Under the pieces are notes generated by a model. That model ran no database searches. It saw nothing but the letters and a program-made list of their open reading frames with translations, and was not told the origin of the DNA. From Quadrisphaera setariae (GTDB lineage Bacteria; Actinomycetota; Actinomycetes; Actinomycetales; Quadrisphaeraceae), in the NCBI RefSeq assembly GCF_008041935.1, contig NZ_VKAC01000006.1:124001-188000 (forward strand): a DNA stretch of 64,000 bases. The letters run 5' to 3'. The translations under genes and the position numbers were made by a program. Below, one piece after another: positions 40,633 to 49,044 of this stretch. Position 1 is the first letter of the stretch; each line of letters starts with the position of its first letter.

Positions 40633-42111
40633 GTGGGACAGGTGTACCGAGGACCGTGGGACGGCTCGGGGTGCGCGTGCGGACGGCCGGGGTGCGACGG
40701 GTCGGGTCCGCGCGACGAGTGGCAGGAGCTGCTCGACCAGCTCCACGAGGACCTCAGCGACGACGGCGACGACGGCGCCTGGCCCGAGGAGGACCTCCAC
40801 CTCGACGACGACGGAGGTGGCTGGGGGGCCAGCCCCTTCGGCCAGGGACCGCCGCGCACCGCGGAGGAGCTGCTCTCGGACGCGGGTGGAGCGCTCCGCA
40901 CCGGCGGGCGGACCACCGCGGCCCAGGTGCTGGCCGCCGGCCGCGAGGACGAGGTGGACCTCGCCGTGAGGGCGCTGCTGCTGGAAGCGCTCGAGCGCCG
41001 CTGGGACCGGGGGTGGGAGCCCGCCGACGTGCTCCGCTGGACGCGCCGGCACCTGGGGGCCGACCGGGTGCCGCTGGCGGGACTCGCGGTCGGGGCCGAG
41101 CTGGCGCGGCGGGGCCGGGCCGACCTGCCCCGGCGCTTCCGCCGGCAGGTGGAGGCCGCGGGCGTCGACGTGCGCGAGGCGTCGGCCGGCTTCCTGCGCG
41201 ACGCGGGGGCGGACCAGCGAGCGCTGGACGCCGCGGGGGCGCTGTGGGCGCCGGTCTGGGCCGTCGTCGCCGCCCAGGCCCTCGAGCTGGCGCTGGAGCT
41301 GGACCGGCAGCCGGCGCTGCCGGTCATCGGCACGGCCCCCGACGGGTCCCCGTGGGCCGGGACGGACGCGGCGCTCCAGGGCGCGGACCTGAGGGTGCTC
41401 GAGCGGGTGCGCCTGCTGCTGGCCAAGGCTGAGTCGACGGCCTTCCCCGCCGAGGCCGAGGCCCTCACCGCGGCGGCGCAGAGCCTCGTGACGCGGCACA
41501 GCCTCGAGGCCGCGCTGGCAGCCGCCAGCGGCTCGCGCACCGGTGGCGCTCCCCCAGCGCCGAGCGGGGTGCGGATCGGCGTGGACGCCCCCTACGAGGG
41601 GCAGAAGGCGGCGCTGCTGGCGGCGGTGGCGCGCGCCAACCGGTGCAGCGCGGTGTGGCTGCGGTACGTGGGCTGCTCCGCGGTGGTCGGGTTCGCCGCG
41701 GACCTCGCCGCCGTGGAGGTGCTCTTCGCCTCGCTGCTGACGCAGGCCGTGCGCGGGATGACGGCAGCGGGCGCTGACGTGCGCCCCGGCTCCCGCTCGC
41801 GCCGCCCGGAGTTCCGCCGGGCCTACCTGGAGTCCTTCGCCCGCCGCATCGGCCAGCGCCTCGACGAGGCAGCGCGGACGGGTGACGCGGAGGTGACCGA
41901 CGCCCGGCTGCTCCCGGCCCTGCGGGAGCGGGCCGCGGCCGTGGACGCGGCGGTGGCCGACGCCTTCCCCGACCTCGTCACCCGCCGCGGACCGCGGACG
42001 CTGGACCGGGCCGGGTGGGCCTCGGGCTGGGCGGCCGCCGAGCTGGCCTCGCTGGACGCCGGGCAGGCCGTCACCGGGAGGGCCGCTCTGCCGAGCGCCG
42101 AGGGCGCCTGA
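40633..42111 (+). CDS. DUF2786-containing protein with N-terminal Cys motif
   Basis: About 492 aa, soluble. The N-terminus has GSGCACGRPGCDGSG, a CxC-x4-C cluster that could bind metal. An acidic low-complexity stretch follows (residues about 30-75), then a helical central region (residues about 90-255). The DUF2786 motif begins near residue 258 (RVRLLLAKAESTAFPAEAEALTAAAQSLVTRHSLE), followed by a region GVRIGVDAPYEGQKAALLAAVARANRCSAVWL and FAADLAAVEVLFASLLTQA. The function of DUF2786 proteins is unknown. GTG at 40633 is chosen because it begins just before the Cys motif; the frame is open 114 bp further, through the terminator. Confidence 0.75.
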   Translation: MGQVYRGPWDGSGCACGRPGCDGSGPRDEWQELLDQLHEDLSDDGDDGAWPEEDLHLDDDGGGWGASPFGQGPPRTAEELLSDAGGALRTGGRTTAAQVLAAGREDEVDLAVRALLLEALERRWDRGWEPADVLRWTRRHLGADRVPLAGLAVGAELARRGRADLPRRFRRQVEAAGVDVREASAGFLRDAGADQRALDAAGALWAPVWAVVAAQALELALELDRQPALPVIGTAPDGSPWAGTDAALQGADLRVLERVRLLLAKAESTAFPAEAEALTAAAQSLVTRHSLEAALAAASGSRTGGAPPAPSGVRIGVDAPYEGQKAALLAAVARANRCSAVWLRYVGCSAVVGFAADLAAVEVLFASLLTQAVRGMTAAGADVRPGSRSRRPEFRRAYLESFARRIGQRLDEAARTGDAEVTDARLLPALRERAAAVDAAVADAFPDLVTRRGPRTLDRAGWASGWAAAELASLDAGQAVTGRAALPSAEGA

Positions 42112-42123
42112 CACCGGTCCGGC

Positions 42124-42146
42124 TCCGGCCGGGACCCCGGGCCGGA
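42124..42146. terminator. weak GC hairpin after the DUF2786 gene
   Basis: TCCGGCC (42124-42130) can pair with GGCCGGA (42140-42146). It lies 13 bp after the stop at 42111, with no T-run. The rest of the 173-bp gap to the catalase gene shows no clear operator. Confidence 0.3.
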
Positions 42147-42284
42147 CTCCGAGCCCGGCGGCCCGCGTCCGGTGCGGCGCCCACCACCTGCGGGCGGGAG
42201 GGAGTGCAGCACCGGTCGCGGGGTAGGGCAGGCGAGAGCCGGTGGAGCAGTCGCTGGTGCAGGCCTCAGACCGAGGAGCCCCGC

Positions 42285-43247
42285 GTGTACCTCCACGTCC
42301 AGCAGCTCATCCACGACATCGCCCAGGACGAGCCGGACCCCGCGGCCGCCAACGCCCTGCAGGAGGGGCTCGGGGGCCAGTTCGGCGAGATGCGGACGAT
42401 GATGCAGTACCTGTTCCAGTCGATGAACTTCCGCGGCGACCCCCGCTCGAAGCCCTACAAGGACCTCATGCAGGGCATCGGCACCGAGGAGATCAGCCAC
42501 GTCGAGCTCATCGGGACGACCATCGCGCGCCTCACGGACGGTTCGCCGCGCTACCAGGGGAAGCAGACCGACCCCCTGGACGCCCCCGGCGGCGGCGGGG
42601 CCACCCCGCTGGCGAGCGCGCTGACCGAGGGCAACATCCACCACTACCTCGTGGGGGCGCAGGGTGCGCTCCCGGTCGACTCGGCCGGGAACCCGTGGAG
42701 CGGCTCCTACGTCTACAACTCGGGCAACCTCGTGCTCGACCTGCTCTACAACCTCATGCTCGAGTCGACGGGGCGACTGCAGAAGTGCCGCCTGTACGAG
42801 ATGACGAGCAACAAGACCGCCCGCTCGACCATCTCGTACCTGATCGTCCGCGACCAGGCGCACGAGAACGCCTACGCGCGGGCGCTGGAGACCCTCGGCG
42901 TGGACTGGAAGAAGACCCTGCCGATCCCGAAGACGAACGCCGAGCGGTTCCCCGAGGTCGCCGCTCTGGTGGAGCAGGGCCTGCAGAGCGTCAACTACAC
43001 GTTCGACCTCACGGGGGCGAGCGAGGCGAGCAAGATCCTGCGCGGACCGTCGCCGTCGAACGACGGGACCGAGCTCTCGGTGCCCCGCCAGGCGCCCGAG
43101 GGCGGTGAGCCGACCACCGTGGCCCCGCCGCGCTTCGAGGAGTACGCCCCGGGTGCGGACCCCGAGCTGCTCGACCTCATCGCGGCGACGGCCGAGCTCG
43201 AGGCCGCTGAGGTGGAGAACACCTTCGAGGCGGTCAGCAAGGGCTGA
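42285..43247 (+). CDS. manganese (non-heme) catalase
   Basis: A 320-aa di-manganese catalase that converts hydrogen peroxide to water and oxygen. The ferritin-like bundle shows metal-ligand glutamates and histidines in GGQFGEMRTMMQYLFQSMNFRG, GTEEISHVELIGTTIARL, LLYNLMLESTGRLQKCRLYEMT and VRDQAHENAYARALETLG; the beta-loop insert NPWSGSYVYNSGNL is present. The C-terminal tail is acidic and extended. GTG has GAGGAG 6 nt upstream (42273-42278). It lies 88 bp before clpB, whose promoter carries a HAIR site. That proximity does not show shared control. Confidence 0.93.
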   Translation: MYLHVQQLIHDIAQDEPDPAAANALQEGLGGQFGEMRTMMQYLFQSMNFRGDPRSKPYKDLMQGIGTEEISHVELIGTTIARLTDGSPRYQGKQTDPLDAPGGGGATPLASALTEGNIHHYLVGAQGALPVDSAGNPWSGSYVYNSGNLVLDLLYNLMLESTGRLQKCRLYEMTSNKTARSTISYLIVRDQAHENAYARALETLGVDWKKTLPIPKTNAERFPEVAALVEQGLQSVNYTFDLTGASEASKILRGPSPSNDGTELSVPRQAPEGGEPTTVAPPRFEEYAPGADPELLDLIAATAELEAAEVENTFEAVSKG

Positions 43248-43288
43248 GCCGCTCGCCCGAGGGCGGGAACAGGGGTGGTGCGGACGGG

Positions 43289-43309
43289 GTTGAGTCTCAT
43301 AGGCTCAAG
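43289..43309. promoter_or_regulatory. HAIR operator for HspR, clpB promoter
   Basis: GTTGAGT-CTCATAG-GCTCAAG has exactly the same half-sites as HAIR 1 of dnaK. A TAGGCT -10-like element (43300-43305) overlaps its right half, so HspR binding should block RNA polymerase. Confidence 0.85.
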
Positions 43310-43335
43310 TCGTTCGCACCACTCCCGGAGGTCCT

Positions 43336-46044
43336 GTGGAGCTCAAGCTCACCACCAAGAGCCAGGAGGCCCTGGCCGCTGCCGCGTCCAGCGCCGTGGA
43401 GGCCGGGCACGCCCACGTGCTGCCCGCCCACCTCGCCCTGGCCCTGCTCGAGCAGGACGGCATCGCTGCCGCCCTGCTGGCCGCCACCGGCGCCCAGGTC
43501 TCGCCCGTGCGCGAGCAGCTGCGCGCCCAGCTCGCCGCCCTGCCCTCAGCGTCCGGCGCCACGGTGGCCACGCCCCAGCTCTCCCGCCCCGCGCTGCAGG
43601 CCCTCACCGCCGCCCGCACCGCCAGCGAGGCCCACGGAGACTCCTTCGTCTCCGCCGACCACCTGCTCGTCGGGCTGGCCAGCGTCGAGGGCCCCGAGTC
43701 GGTCGCCCCGCTCCTGGCCCGCGCCGGCGCCACCCGCGACGCGCTCATCGAGGCGCTCCCGGGCGTGCGAGGCGGTGCCCAGGTCACCAGCGCCGACCCC
43801 GAGGGCACCTTCAAGGCCCTGGAGCAGTACGGCGTCGACCTCACCGCCCGTGCCCGCGACGGCAAGATCGACCCGGTGATCGGTCGCGACGCCGAGATCC
43901 GCCGCGTGGTGCAGGTGCTGGCCCGCCGCACCAAGAACAACCCCGTCCTCATCGGCGAGCCCGGCGTCGGCAAGACCGCCGTCGTCGAGGGCCTGGCCCA
44001 GCGCATCGTCGACGGCGACGTGCCCGAGTCGCTGCGGGGGCGCCGCCTCATCAGCCTCGACCTCGGCGCCATGCTCGCCGGCGCCAAGTACCGCGGTGAG
44101 TTCGAGGAGCGCCTCAAGTCCGTCCTCGACGAGATCAAGGGCTCCGACGGCGAGGTCATCACCTTCATCGACGAGCTGCACACCGTCGTGGGCGCCGGCG
44201 CCTCCGGCGGCGAGGGCGGCCTCGACGCCGGCAACATGCTCAAGCCCATGCTGGCCCGCGGCGAGCTGCGCCTCGTGGGCGCCACCACGCTGTCCGAGTA
44301 CCGCGAGCGCATCGAGAAGGACGCCGCCCTGGAGCGCCGCTTCCAGCAGGTCTTCGTGGGCGAGCCCTCCGTGGAGGACACCGTCGCCATCCTGCGCGGC
44401 CTCAACGAGCGCTACGAGGCCCACCACGGAGTGGAGATCACCGACGCCGCGCTCGTGGCCGCCGCCACCCTCTCGGACCGGTACATCACCGGCCGCCAGC
44501 TGCCCGACAAGGCCATCGACCTCGTCGACGAGGCCGCCTCGCGCCTGCGCATGGAGATCGACTCCTCTCCCGAGGAGATCGACGCCCTGCGCCGCTCCAC
44601 CGACCGCCTGCGCATGGAGGAGATGGCGCTGGCGGCCGAGACCGACCCGGCCTCCCTGGAGCGGCTGGAGCGGCTGCGCGCCGACCTGGCCGACCGCACC
44701 GAGCAGCTGGCCGCGCTCACCGCGCGGTGGGAGCAGCAGAAAGCCGGCCTCAACCGGGTCGGTGAGCTGAAGCAGCGCCTCGACGACGCCCGCTCCCGCT
44801 TCGAGCGCGCCTACCGCGACCTCGACTACGCCGCGGCCTCCCGCATCCAGTACGAGGAGATCCCCTCCCTGGAGCGCGACCTCGCCGAGGCCCAGGCCGC
44901 CGAGGAGGGCGGGGGTGCCGCTGCCGGTGGTGAGCCGCTGGTCGGCGAGCGCGTCGGCCCCGACGACATCGCCGCCGTCGTCGCCGCCTGGACGGGCATC
45001 CCCGTGGGCCGGCTGCTGGAGGGCGAGACCTCGAAGCTGCTGCGCATGGAGGAGGTGCTCGGGCAGCGCCTGGTCGGGCAGCACGAGGCGGTGCGCGCCG
45101 TCTCCGACGCCGTTCGCCGCGCCCGCGCGGGCATCTCCGACCCCGACCGGCCCACCGGCTCCTTCCTCTTCCTGGGGCCCACGGGCGTCGGCAAGACCGA
45201 GCTGGCGAAGTCCCTCGCGGACTTCCTCTTCGACGACGAGCGCGCCATGGTGCGCATCGACATGTCCGAGTACGGCGAGAAGCACTCCGTGGCCCGGCTC
45301 GTCGGCGCGCCTCCCGGCTACGTCGGCTACGAGGCGGGCGGCCAGCTCACCGAGGCCGTGCGGCGCCGCCCGTACAGCGTGGTCCTGCTCGACGAGGTGG
45401 AGAAGGCCCACCCGGAGGTCTTCGACGTGCTGCTGCAGGTCATGGACGACGGCCGCCTCACCGACGGCCAGGGCCGCACGGTGGACTTCCGCAGCACCAT
45501 CCTGGTGCTGACGTCCAACCTCGGCAGCCAGTTCCTCGTCGACTCCTCGCTCAGCCCGGAGCGGCAGCGCGAGGGCGTCATGGCCGCTGTGCGGGCCGCG
45601 TTCAAGCCGGAGTTCCTCAACCGGCTCGACGAGGTGGTCCTCTTCGACGCGCTGTCCACCGACGACCTCGCCCGGATCGTCGACCTCCACGTCGACGCCC
45701 TGGCCCGCCGCCTGGCCGACCGCCGCCTGCAGCTGCACGTCACGCCGGCGGCGCGCGAGCTGCTCGCGCTGGAGGGCTGGGACCCCGCGTACGGCGCGCG
45801 CCCGCTGCGCCGGCTCGTGCAGCGCGAGATCGGTGACGCCCTGGCCCGCGAGCTGCTCTCGGGCACCGTCCAGGACGGTGACGCGGTGCTCGTGGACACC
45901 TCCTCCGACCCGCTCGGGGTGGGCCGTGACCGCCGCTCGCTGAGCGTGCGGCGGCTCGAGCCCGGTGAGGCGGTCCCGGAGGCGGGCGCCCGCCAGGACG
46001 CGCCGTCCGACGGCGACCAGATGAGGGCGCTGCCCAGCGCCTGA
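43336..46044 (+). CDS. clpB: ATP-dependent disaggregase ClpB
   Basis: A 902-aa Hsp100 chaperone that extracts proteins from aggregates together with DnaK. The N-domain (residues 1-145) is followed by AAA-1 (Walker [14 protein letters not shown] near residue 207, Walker [10 protein letters not shown]). The middle coiled-coil domain (residues about 405-525: [42 protein letters not shown]) marks ClpB and not ClpA/ClpC. AAA-2 ([13 protein letters not shown] near residue 613, [16 protein letters not shown]) follows. GTG has CGGAGG (43326-43331) upstream. The HAIR site at 43289 puts it under HspR. Confidence 0.98.
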   Translation: MELKLTTKSQEALAAAASSAVEAGHAHVLPAHLALALLEQDGIAAALLAATGAQVSPVREQLRAQLAALPSASGATVATPQLSRPALQALTAARTASEAHGDSFVSADHLLVGLASVEGPESVAPLLARAGATRDALIEALPGVRGGAQVTSADPEGTFKALEQYGVDLTARARDGKIDPVIGRDAEIRRVVQVLARRTKNNPVLIGEPGVGKTAVVEGLAQRIVDGDVPESLRGRRLISLDLGAMLAGAKYRGEFEERLKSVLDEIKGSDGEVITFIDELHTVVGAGASGGEGGLDAGNMLKPMLARGELRLVGATTLSEYRERIEKDAALERRFQQVFVGEPSVEDTVAILRGLNERYEAHHGVEITDAALVAAATLSDRYITGRQLPDKAIDLVDEAASRLRMEIDSSPEEIDALRRSTDRLRMEEMALAAETDPASLERLERLRADLADRTEQLAALTARWEQQKAGLNRVGELKQRLDDARSRFERAYRDLDYAAASRIQYEEIPSLERDLAEAQAAEEGGGAAAGGEPLVGERVGPDDIAAVVAAWTGIPVGRLLEGETSKLLRMEEVLGQRLVGQHEAVRAVSDAVRRARAGISDPDRPTGSFLFLGPTGVGKTELAKSLADFLFDDERAMVRIDMSEYGEKHSVARLVGAPPGYVGYEAGGQLTEAVRRRPYSVVLLDEVEKAHPEVFDVLLQVMDDGRLTDGQGRTVDFRSTILVLTSNLGSQFLVDSSLSPERQREGVMAAVRAAFKPEFLNRLDEVVLFDALSTDDLARIVDLHVDALARRLADRRLQLHVTPAARELLALEGWDPAYGARPLRRLVQREIGDALARELLSGTVQDGDAVLVDTSSDPLGVGRDRRSLSVRRLEPGEAVPEAGARQDAPSDGDQMRALPSA

Positions 46045-46074
46045 TCCGCCTCCCACGGGCCTCGCAGGGGCAGG

Positions 46075-46121
46075 ACGACGACGAGGGCCGGGCGCGTGCA
46101 GCGCCCGGCCCTCGTCGTCGT
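46075..46121. terminator. 21-bp perfect hairpin, bidirectional terminator
   Basis: Arms of 21 bp (46075-46095 and 46101-46121) with a GTGCA loop lie between the convergent clpB and lipoprotein genes. It is the strongest hairpin in the window. Confidence 0.9.
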
Positions 46122-46133
46122 GGTCCGGGGAGG

Positions 46134-46586
46134 TCAGCCGGTGGGCTGGTCGGCGCACGCGGTGGCGAGGAAGTCGCCCTCGAGCTCGCCGTCGGAAGAC
46201 CTCAGCAGGTCCACCGTCTGCCGCAGGGCCTCCTGGAACGCCGGCGCCCCGGCGTACTCCTGCACCAGGGTCGCCGAGGCGGCGTCGTCGGCGTAGACGT
46301 CCATGAGGCGCGACTCGACGCCGCGGTCGCCGAAGGTCGCGCAGGCCGTGGCGTCGGTGAACGCCGTCGGGCTGGCCGGTGCGCCCGGTGAGCTGCTCGT
46401 GCCCGCGCTGGAGGGGCTCGCGGACTCGGCGGGCCCCGTGGCGGTGGCCGCGGTGGTCGGCGGCGCAGAGGTCGTCGTGCTGGCGGCCGTGGTCGAGGAG
46501 CCGCCGCCGCAGGCGGTGGCCAGCGCGACCAGGCCCAGTGCGGCGGCGAGCGCGCCGGCGCGCGCGCGGCGGTTGGTGGGGCTCAC
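46134..46586 (-). CDS. putative secreted lipoprotein, unknown function
   Basis: A 150-aa protein. The N-terminus is a signal sequence (RRARAGALAAALGLVALATACGGG) with a lipobox-like ATAC, so it should be lipidated at the cysteine. A Ser/Thr/Ala/Pro-rich linker (residues about 28-75) follows, then a folded part with two further cysteines (TACATFGDRG, LATACADQ) that could form a disulfide. No known domain is recognised. The GTG start overlaps the upstream DUF4190-like gene stop, so the two are co-transcribed. Confidence 0.75.
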   Translation of the reverse strand: MSPTNRRARAGALAAALGLVALATACGGGSSTTAASTTTSAPPTTAATATGPAESASPSSAGTSSSPGAPASPTAFTDATACATFGDRGVESRLMDVYADDAASATLVQEYAGAPAFQEALRQTVDLLRSSDGELEGDFLATACADQPTG

Positions 46587-46885
46587 CACGACCCGGCCGA
46601 GCTCAGGCCGACCATGGCGGCGAACAGCCCGATGTACGCCACGACGAAGAGCACCACGAGCGCCAGGTAGGCGATCGAGACCCACAGGCCCGCGAGCGCC
46701 AGGCCGCGGCCGTTCGTGCCGTCCCTCCTGACGTTCTGCAGCCCGATGATGCTGAAGACCAGCCCCAGCAGCGGGAAGACGAAGGCGAAGACGAGACCGA
46801 GCACCGCCATCGTGTCCGTGGGGCGCTGCGACATCGGCGGTGGGCCGCCGTAGCCGTAGCCGTAGCCGGTGGGGGGCTGGGACAC
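46583..46885 (-). CDS. DUF4190-like membrane protein
   Basis: A 100-aa protein. A Tyr/Gly/Pro-rich cytosolic start (QPPTGYGYGYGGPPPMSQRP) is followed by two helices (residues about 28-50: MAVLGLVFAFVFPLLGLVFSIIGL; residues about 62-90). The signature FPLLGLVFSIIGLQNVRRDGTNGRGLALAGLWVSI matches the small DUF4190 family of unknown function. GTG at 46885 is the start. It overlaps the lipoprotein gene by 4 bp (GTGA), a coupled pair. Confidence 0.8.
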   Translation of the reverse strand: MSQPPTGYGYGYGGPPPMSQRPTDTMAVLGLVFAFVFPLLGLVFSIIGLQNVRRDGTNGRGLALAGLWVSIAYLALVVLFVVAYIGLFAAMVGLSSAGSW

Positions 46886-47005
46886 GCGGTCCTCCTGCTG
46901 GTCCGTGTCGCGCGGACGTCGGGTGCTGGTCGGTGCAGAGCCTGCCGCACCGACCACCACGCGCGGCGAGCACCACGCGGAGACCACCCCGGCGCCGCGC
47001 GGAGG

Positions 47006-48121
47006 TCACCCGAGCAGGGCGCCGACCTCCGCGGCGATCGCGTCGGGCCTCTCGACGAGCATCATGTGACCCGTCCCCGCCACCACCCGCATCCGCGCCT
47101 GCGGGACCGCGTCGACCAGGGCGCGGGCGTGGGCCGGCGGCGTCAGCCGGTCGTGGTCGCCCACGACCACGCGCACCGGCGTCCCCGCGGCCGCCAGCAG
47201 CGGCAGCGCGGCGTTCTCGTCATGGGCCATGAGCGCGGAGAACCACTCCCCGGTGGTGCGGCCCGAGACCCTGCCCATCGCGCGCATCGTGCTCGCCACG
47301 AGCTGCGGGTCCACGCCGGGCCCGTAGTTGGTGCGCTGCGCGAGCAGCCGCGGCGCCCGCGGCACGAGCACGTCCTGCGGGAGGCGTGCCAGGGCGGCCA
47401 TCAGCGGTGCCAGCGGCCGACCCGCCGAGGACAGGCCCCCCGCTGACGTGCTCACCAGCACCAGCCCGCGCGTGCGCGGGCCCAGCAGGCCCGGGGCCCG
47501 CGCACTGGCCGACAGCAGCGCCATGCCACCCATGGAGTGCCCCACCAGCACCAGCGGGCCCTCGGGGGCGCAGGTGTCGACGACGGCGGCGAGGTCGTCG
47601 GCGAGCCGGCTGATCGCCGCGACCGGGCGCCCCGCCGGGGCCAGCGGCCCGCGGGCCGCTGAGGATCCGTGGCCGCGCTGGTCGTAGCGGACCACGCGCA
47701 CGTCGGGACGGGCCTCGGTGATCGCGGCGACCGCGCGGTCCCACACCACCGCGCTGAGCGTCCACCCGTGCACGAGCACCACGGTGGGTGGTGCGGGGTG
47801 GCGCCCTGCCAGCCTGTCGCGCCACCGCGGCGCCGGCGGTCGCGCCGGCTCGTGCACGTAGGTGGCCAGGGCGGCACCGTCGTCGGCGAGGACCCACCCG
47901 TCGGGCTCGCGCGGACCGACGACCTGCCCGGCGACCGGCTCCTCGGCCAGCGCTGCCGGCGACCCGCCCGGTGCGCCTGGGCCACCGGTGAGGAGGTCAC
48001 CGCCTGCGTGCTGCAGGGGGCGGCGCTCACGGCCCGCCGCCCGCGGCCGCTGCCCGCCGAGGCGCCGCGTGGAGCCGGCGAGGCCGGCGTCGCGCCAGGT
48101 GCGGCGCGTCGCCGGCGCCAT
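47006..48121 (-). CDS. alpha/beta hydrolase
   Basis: About 371 aa. The hydrolase core starts near residue 95 (TVVLVHGWTLSAVVWDRAV) with nucleophile serine in LVLVGHSMGGMALLS, acid in VRVVVGDHDRLTPP and histidine in VVAGTGHMMLVERPD. Such proteins act on esters, lipids or C-C bonds; the substrate is unknown. The first about 60 residues are low-complexity and unlike the family, so the start (ATG at 48121) is uncertain. It lies 38 bp after xthA on the same strand and may be co-transcribed with it. Confidence 0.8.
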   Translation of the reverse strand: MAPATRRTWRDAGLAGSTRRLGGQRPRAAGRERRPLQHAGGDLLTGGPGAPGGSPAALAEEPVAGQVVGPREPDGWVLADDGAALATYVHEPARPPAPRWRDRLAGRHPAPPTVVLVHGWTLSAVVWDRAVAAITEARPDVRVVRYDQRGHGSSAARGPLAPAGRPVAAISRLADDLAAVVDTCAPEGPLVLVGHSMGGMALLSASARAPGLLGPRTRGLVLVSTSAGGLSSAGRPLAPLMAALARLPQDVLVPRAPRLLAQRTNYGPGVDPQLVASTMRAMGRVSGRTTGEWFSALMAHDENAALPLLAAAGTPVRVVVGDHDRLTPPAHARALVDAVPQARMRVVAGTGHMMLVERPDAIAAEVGALLG

Positions 48122-48159
48122 GCGCGCGGACGAGCGGCGCTCAGCTCCCACCGGCGGGC

Positions 48160-48960
48160 TCAGGCCAGGTCGACGATGACGGGGGCGTGGTCGGAGGCGC
48201 CCTTGCCCTTGCGCTCCTCGCGGTCGATGGAGGCACCGGTCACCCGGTCCGCCAGCGCCGGCGAGCACAGCGCGAAGTCGATCCGCATGCCCTCGCGGCG
48301 GGGGAAGCGCAGCTGCTTGTAGTCCCAGTACGTGTACGTGCCCGGTCCGGGGGCGTGGGGCCTGACCACGTCGGCGAAGCCGGTGTCGACCACGGCGTGG
48401 AAGGCGTCCCGCTCGGGCTGCGTCACGTGCGTGGAGCCCTCGAAGACGCTCATGTCCCACACGTCGTCGTCCTGCGGCGCCACGTTCCAGTCACCGCACA
48501 GCGCGATCTGCGCCTGCGGGTCGGCGGACATCCAGTCGGCGCCCGCTGCGCGCAGCGCCGCCAGCCACTCGAGCTTGTAGGCGAGGTGCGGGTCCTCCAG
48601 GGAGCGGCCGTTGGGCACGTACAGGCTCCAGACCCGCACGCCGCCGCAGGTGGCGCCGATGGCGCGGGCCTCGGTCGCGGCCTCGACCTCCGGCGACGAC
48701 GACCAGCCGGGCTGCCCCGGGAAGCCCACCTCGACGTCCTCCAGCCCCACCCGGGAGACCACGGCCACGCCGTTCCACTGGCTCAGGCCCACGTGGGCGA
48801 CCTCGTAGCCGACCTCGCGGAAGGCCTCGTAGGGGAACTGGGCGTCCTTGCACTTGGTCTCCTGCAGCGCCACCACGTCGACGTCGCTGCGCTGCAGCCA
48901 GGCCACGGCCCGGTCGACCCGGGCGCGCACGGAGTTGACGTTCCAGGTGGCGATCCGCAC
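48160..48960 (-). CDS. xthA: exodeoxyribonuclease III
   Basis: A 266-aa DNA-repair nuclease (AP endonuclease and 3'-phosphodiesterase). The EEP-family motifs are present: MRIATWNVNSVRARVDR, ALQETKCKDAQFP (catalytic Glu), SLYVPNGRSLEDP, GDWNVAPQDDDVWD, and RIDFALCSPAL followed by GASDHAPVIVDL (catalytic Asp-His). The GTG start at 48960 has TAGCGT 7 nt upstream, so the mRNA is probably leaderless. The downstream alpha/beta hydrolase may share the transcript. Confidence 0.96.
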   Translation of the reverse strand: MRIATWNVNSVRARVDRAVAWLQRSDVDVVALQETKCKDAQFPYEAFREVGYEVAHVGLSQWNGVAVVSRVGLEDVEVGFPGQPGWSSSPEVEAATEARAIGATCGGVRVWSLYVPNGRSLEDPHLAYKLEWLAALRAAGADWMSADPQAQIALCGDWNVAPQDDDVWDMSVFEGSTHVTQPERDAFHAVVDTGFADVVRPHAPGPGTYTYWDYKQLRFPRREGMRIDFALCSPALADRVTGASIDREERKGKGASDHAPVIVDLA

Positions 48961-48967
48961 GCCCGCG

Positions 48968-48973
48968 ACGCTA
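48968..48973 (-). promoter_or_regulatory. probable -10 element of leaderless xthA mRNA
   Basis: TAGCGT on the minus strand lies 7 nt before the GTG at 48960. Confidence 0.5.
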
Positions 48974-49044
48974 CTGGACGCGGCGGGAGCCCACCCGGTG
49001 CGAGGTGGGCGTCAGCAGCCGACCAGCTCGCAGCCGCCCGTCGG

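Noticed and set aside
38908-42114. A 1068-aa minus-strand open frame over gnd and the DUF2786 gene
   Set aside because: Shadow frame opposite gnd, which is an unmistakable enzyme.
47940-48121. Frameshift in the alpha/beta hydrolase N-terminus
   Set aside because: The first 60 residues are odd, but no other frame gives a better family match, so I kept one intact gene with an uncertain start.
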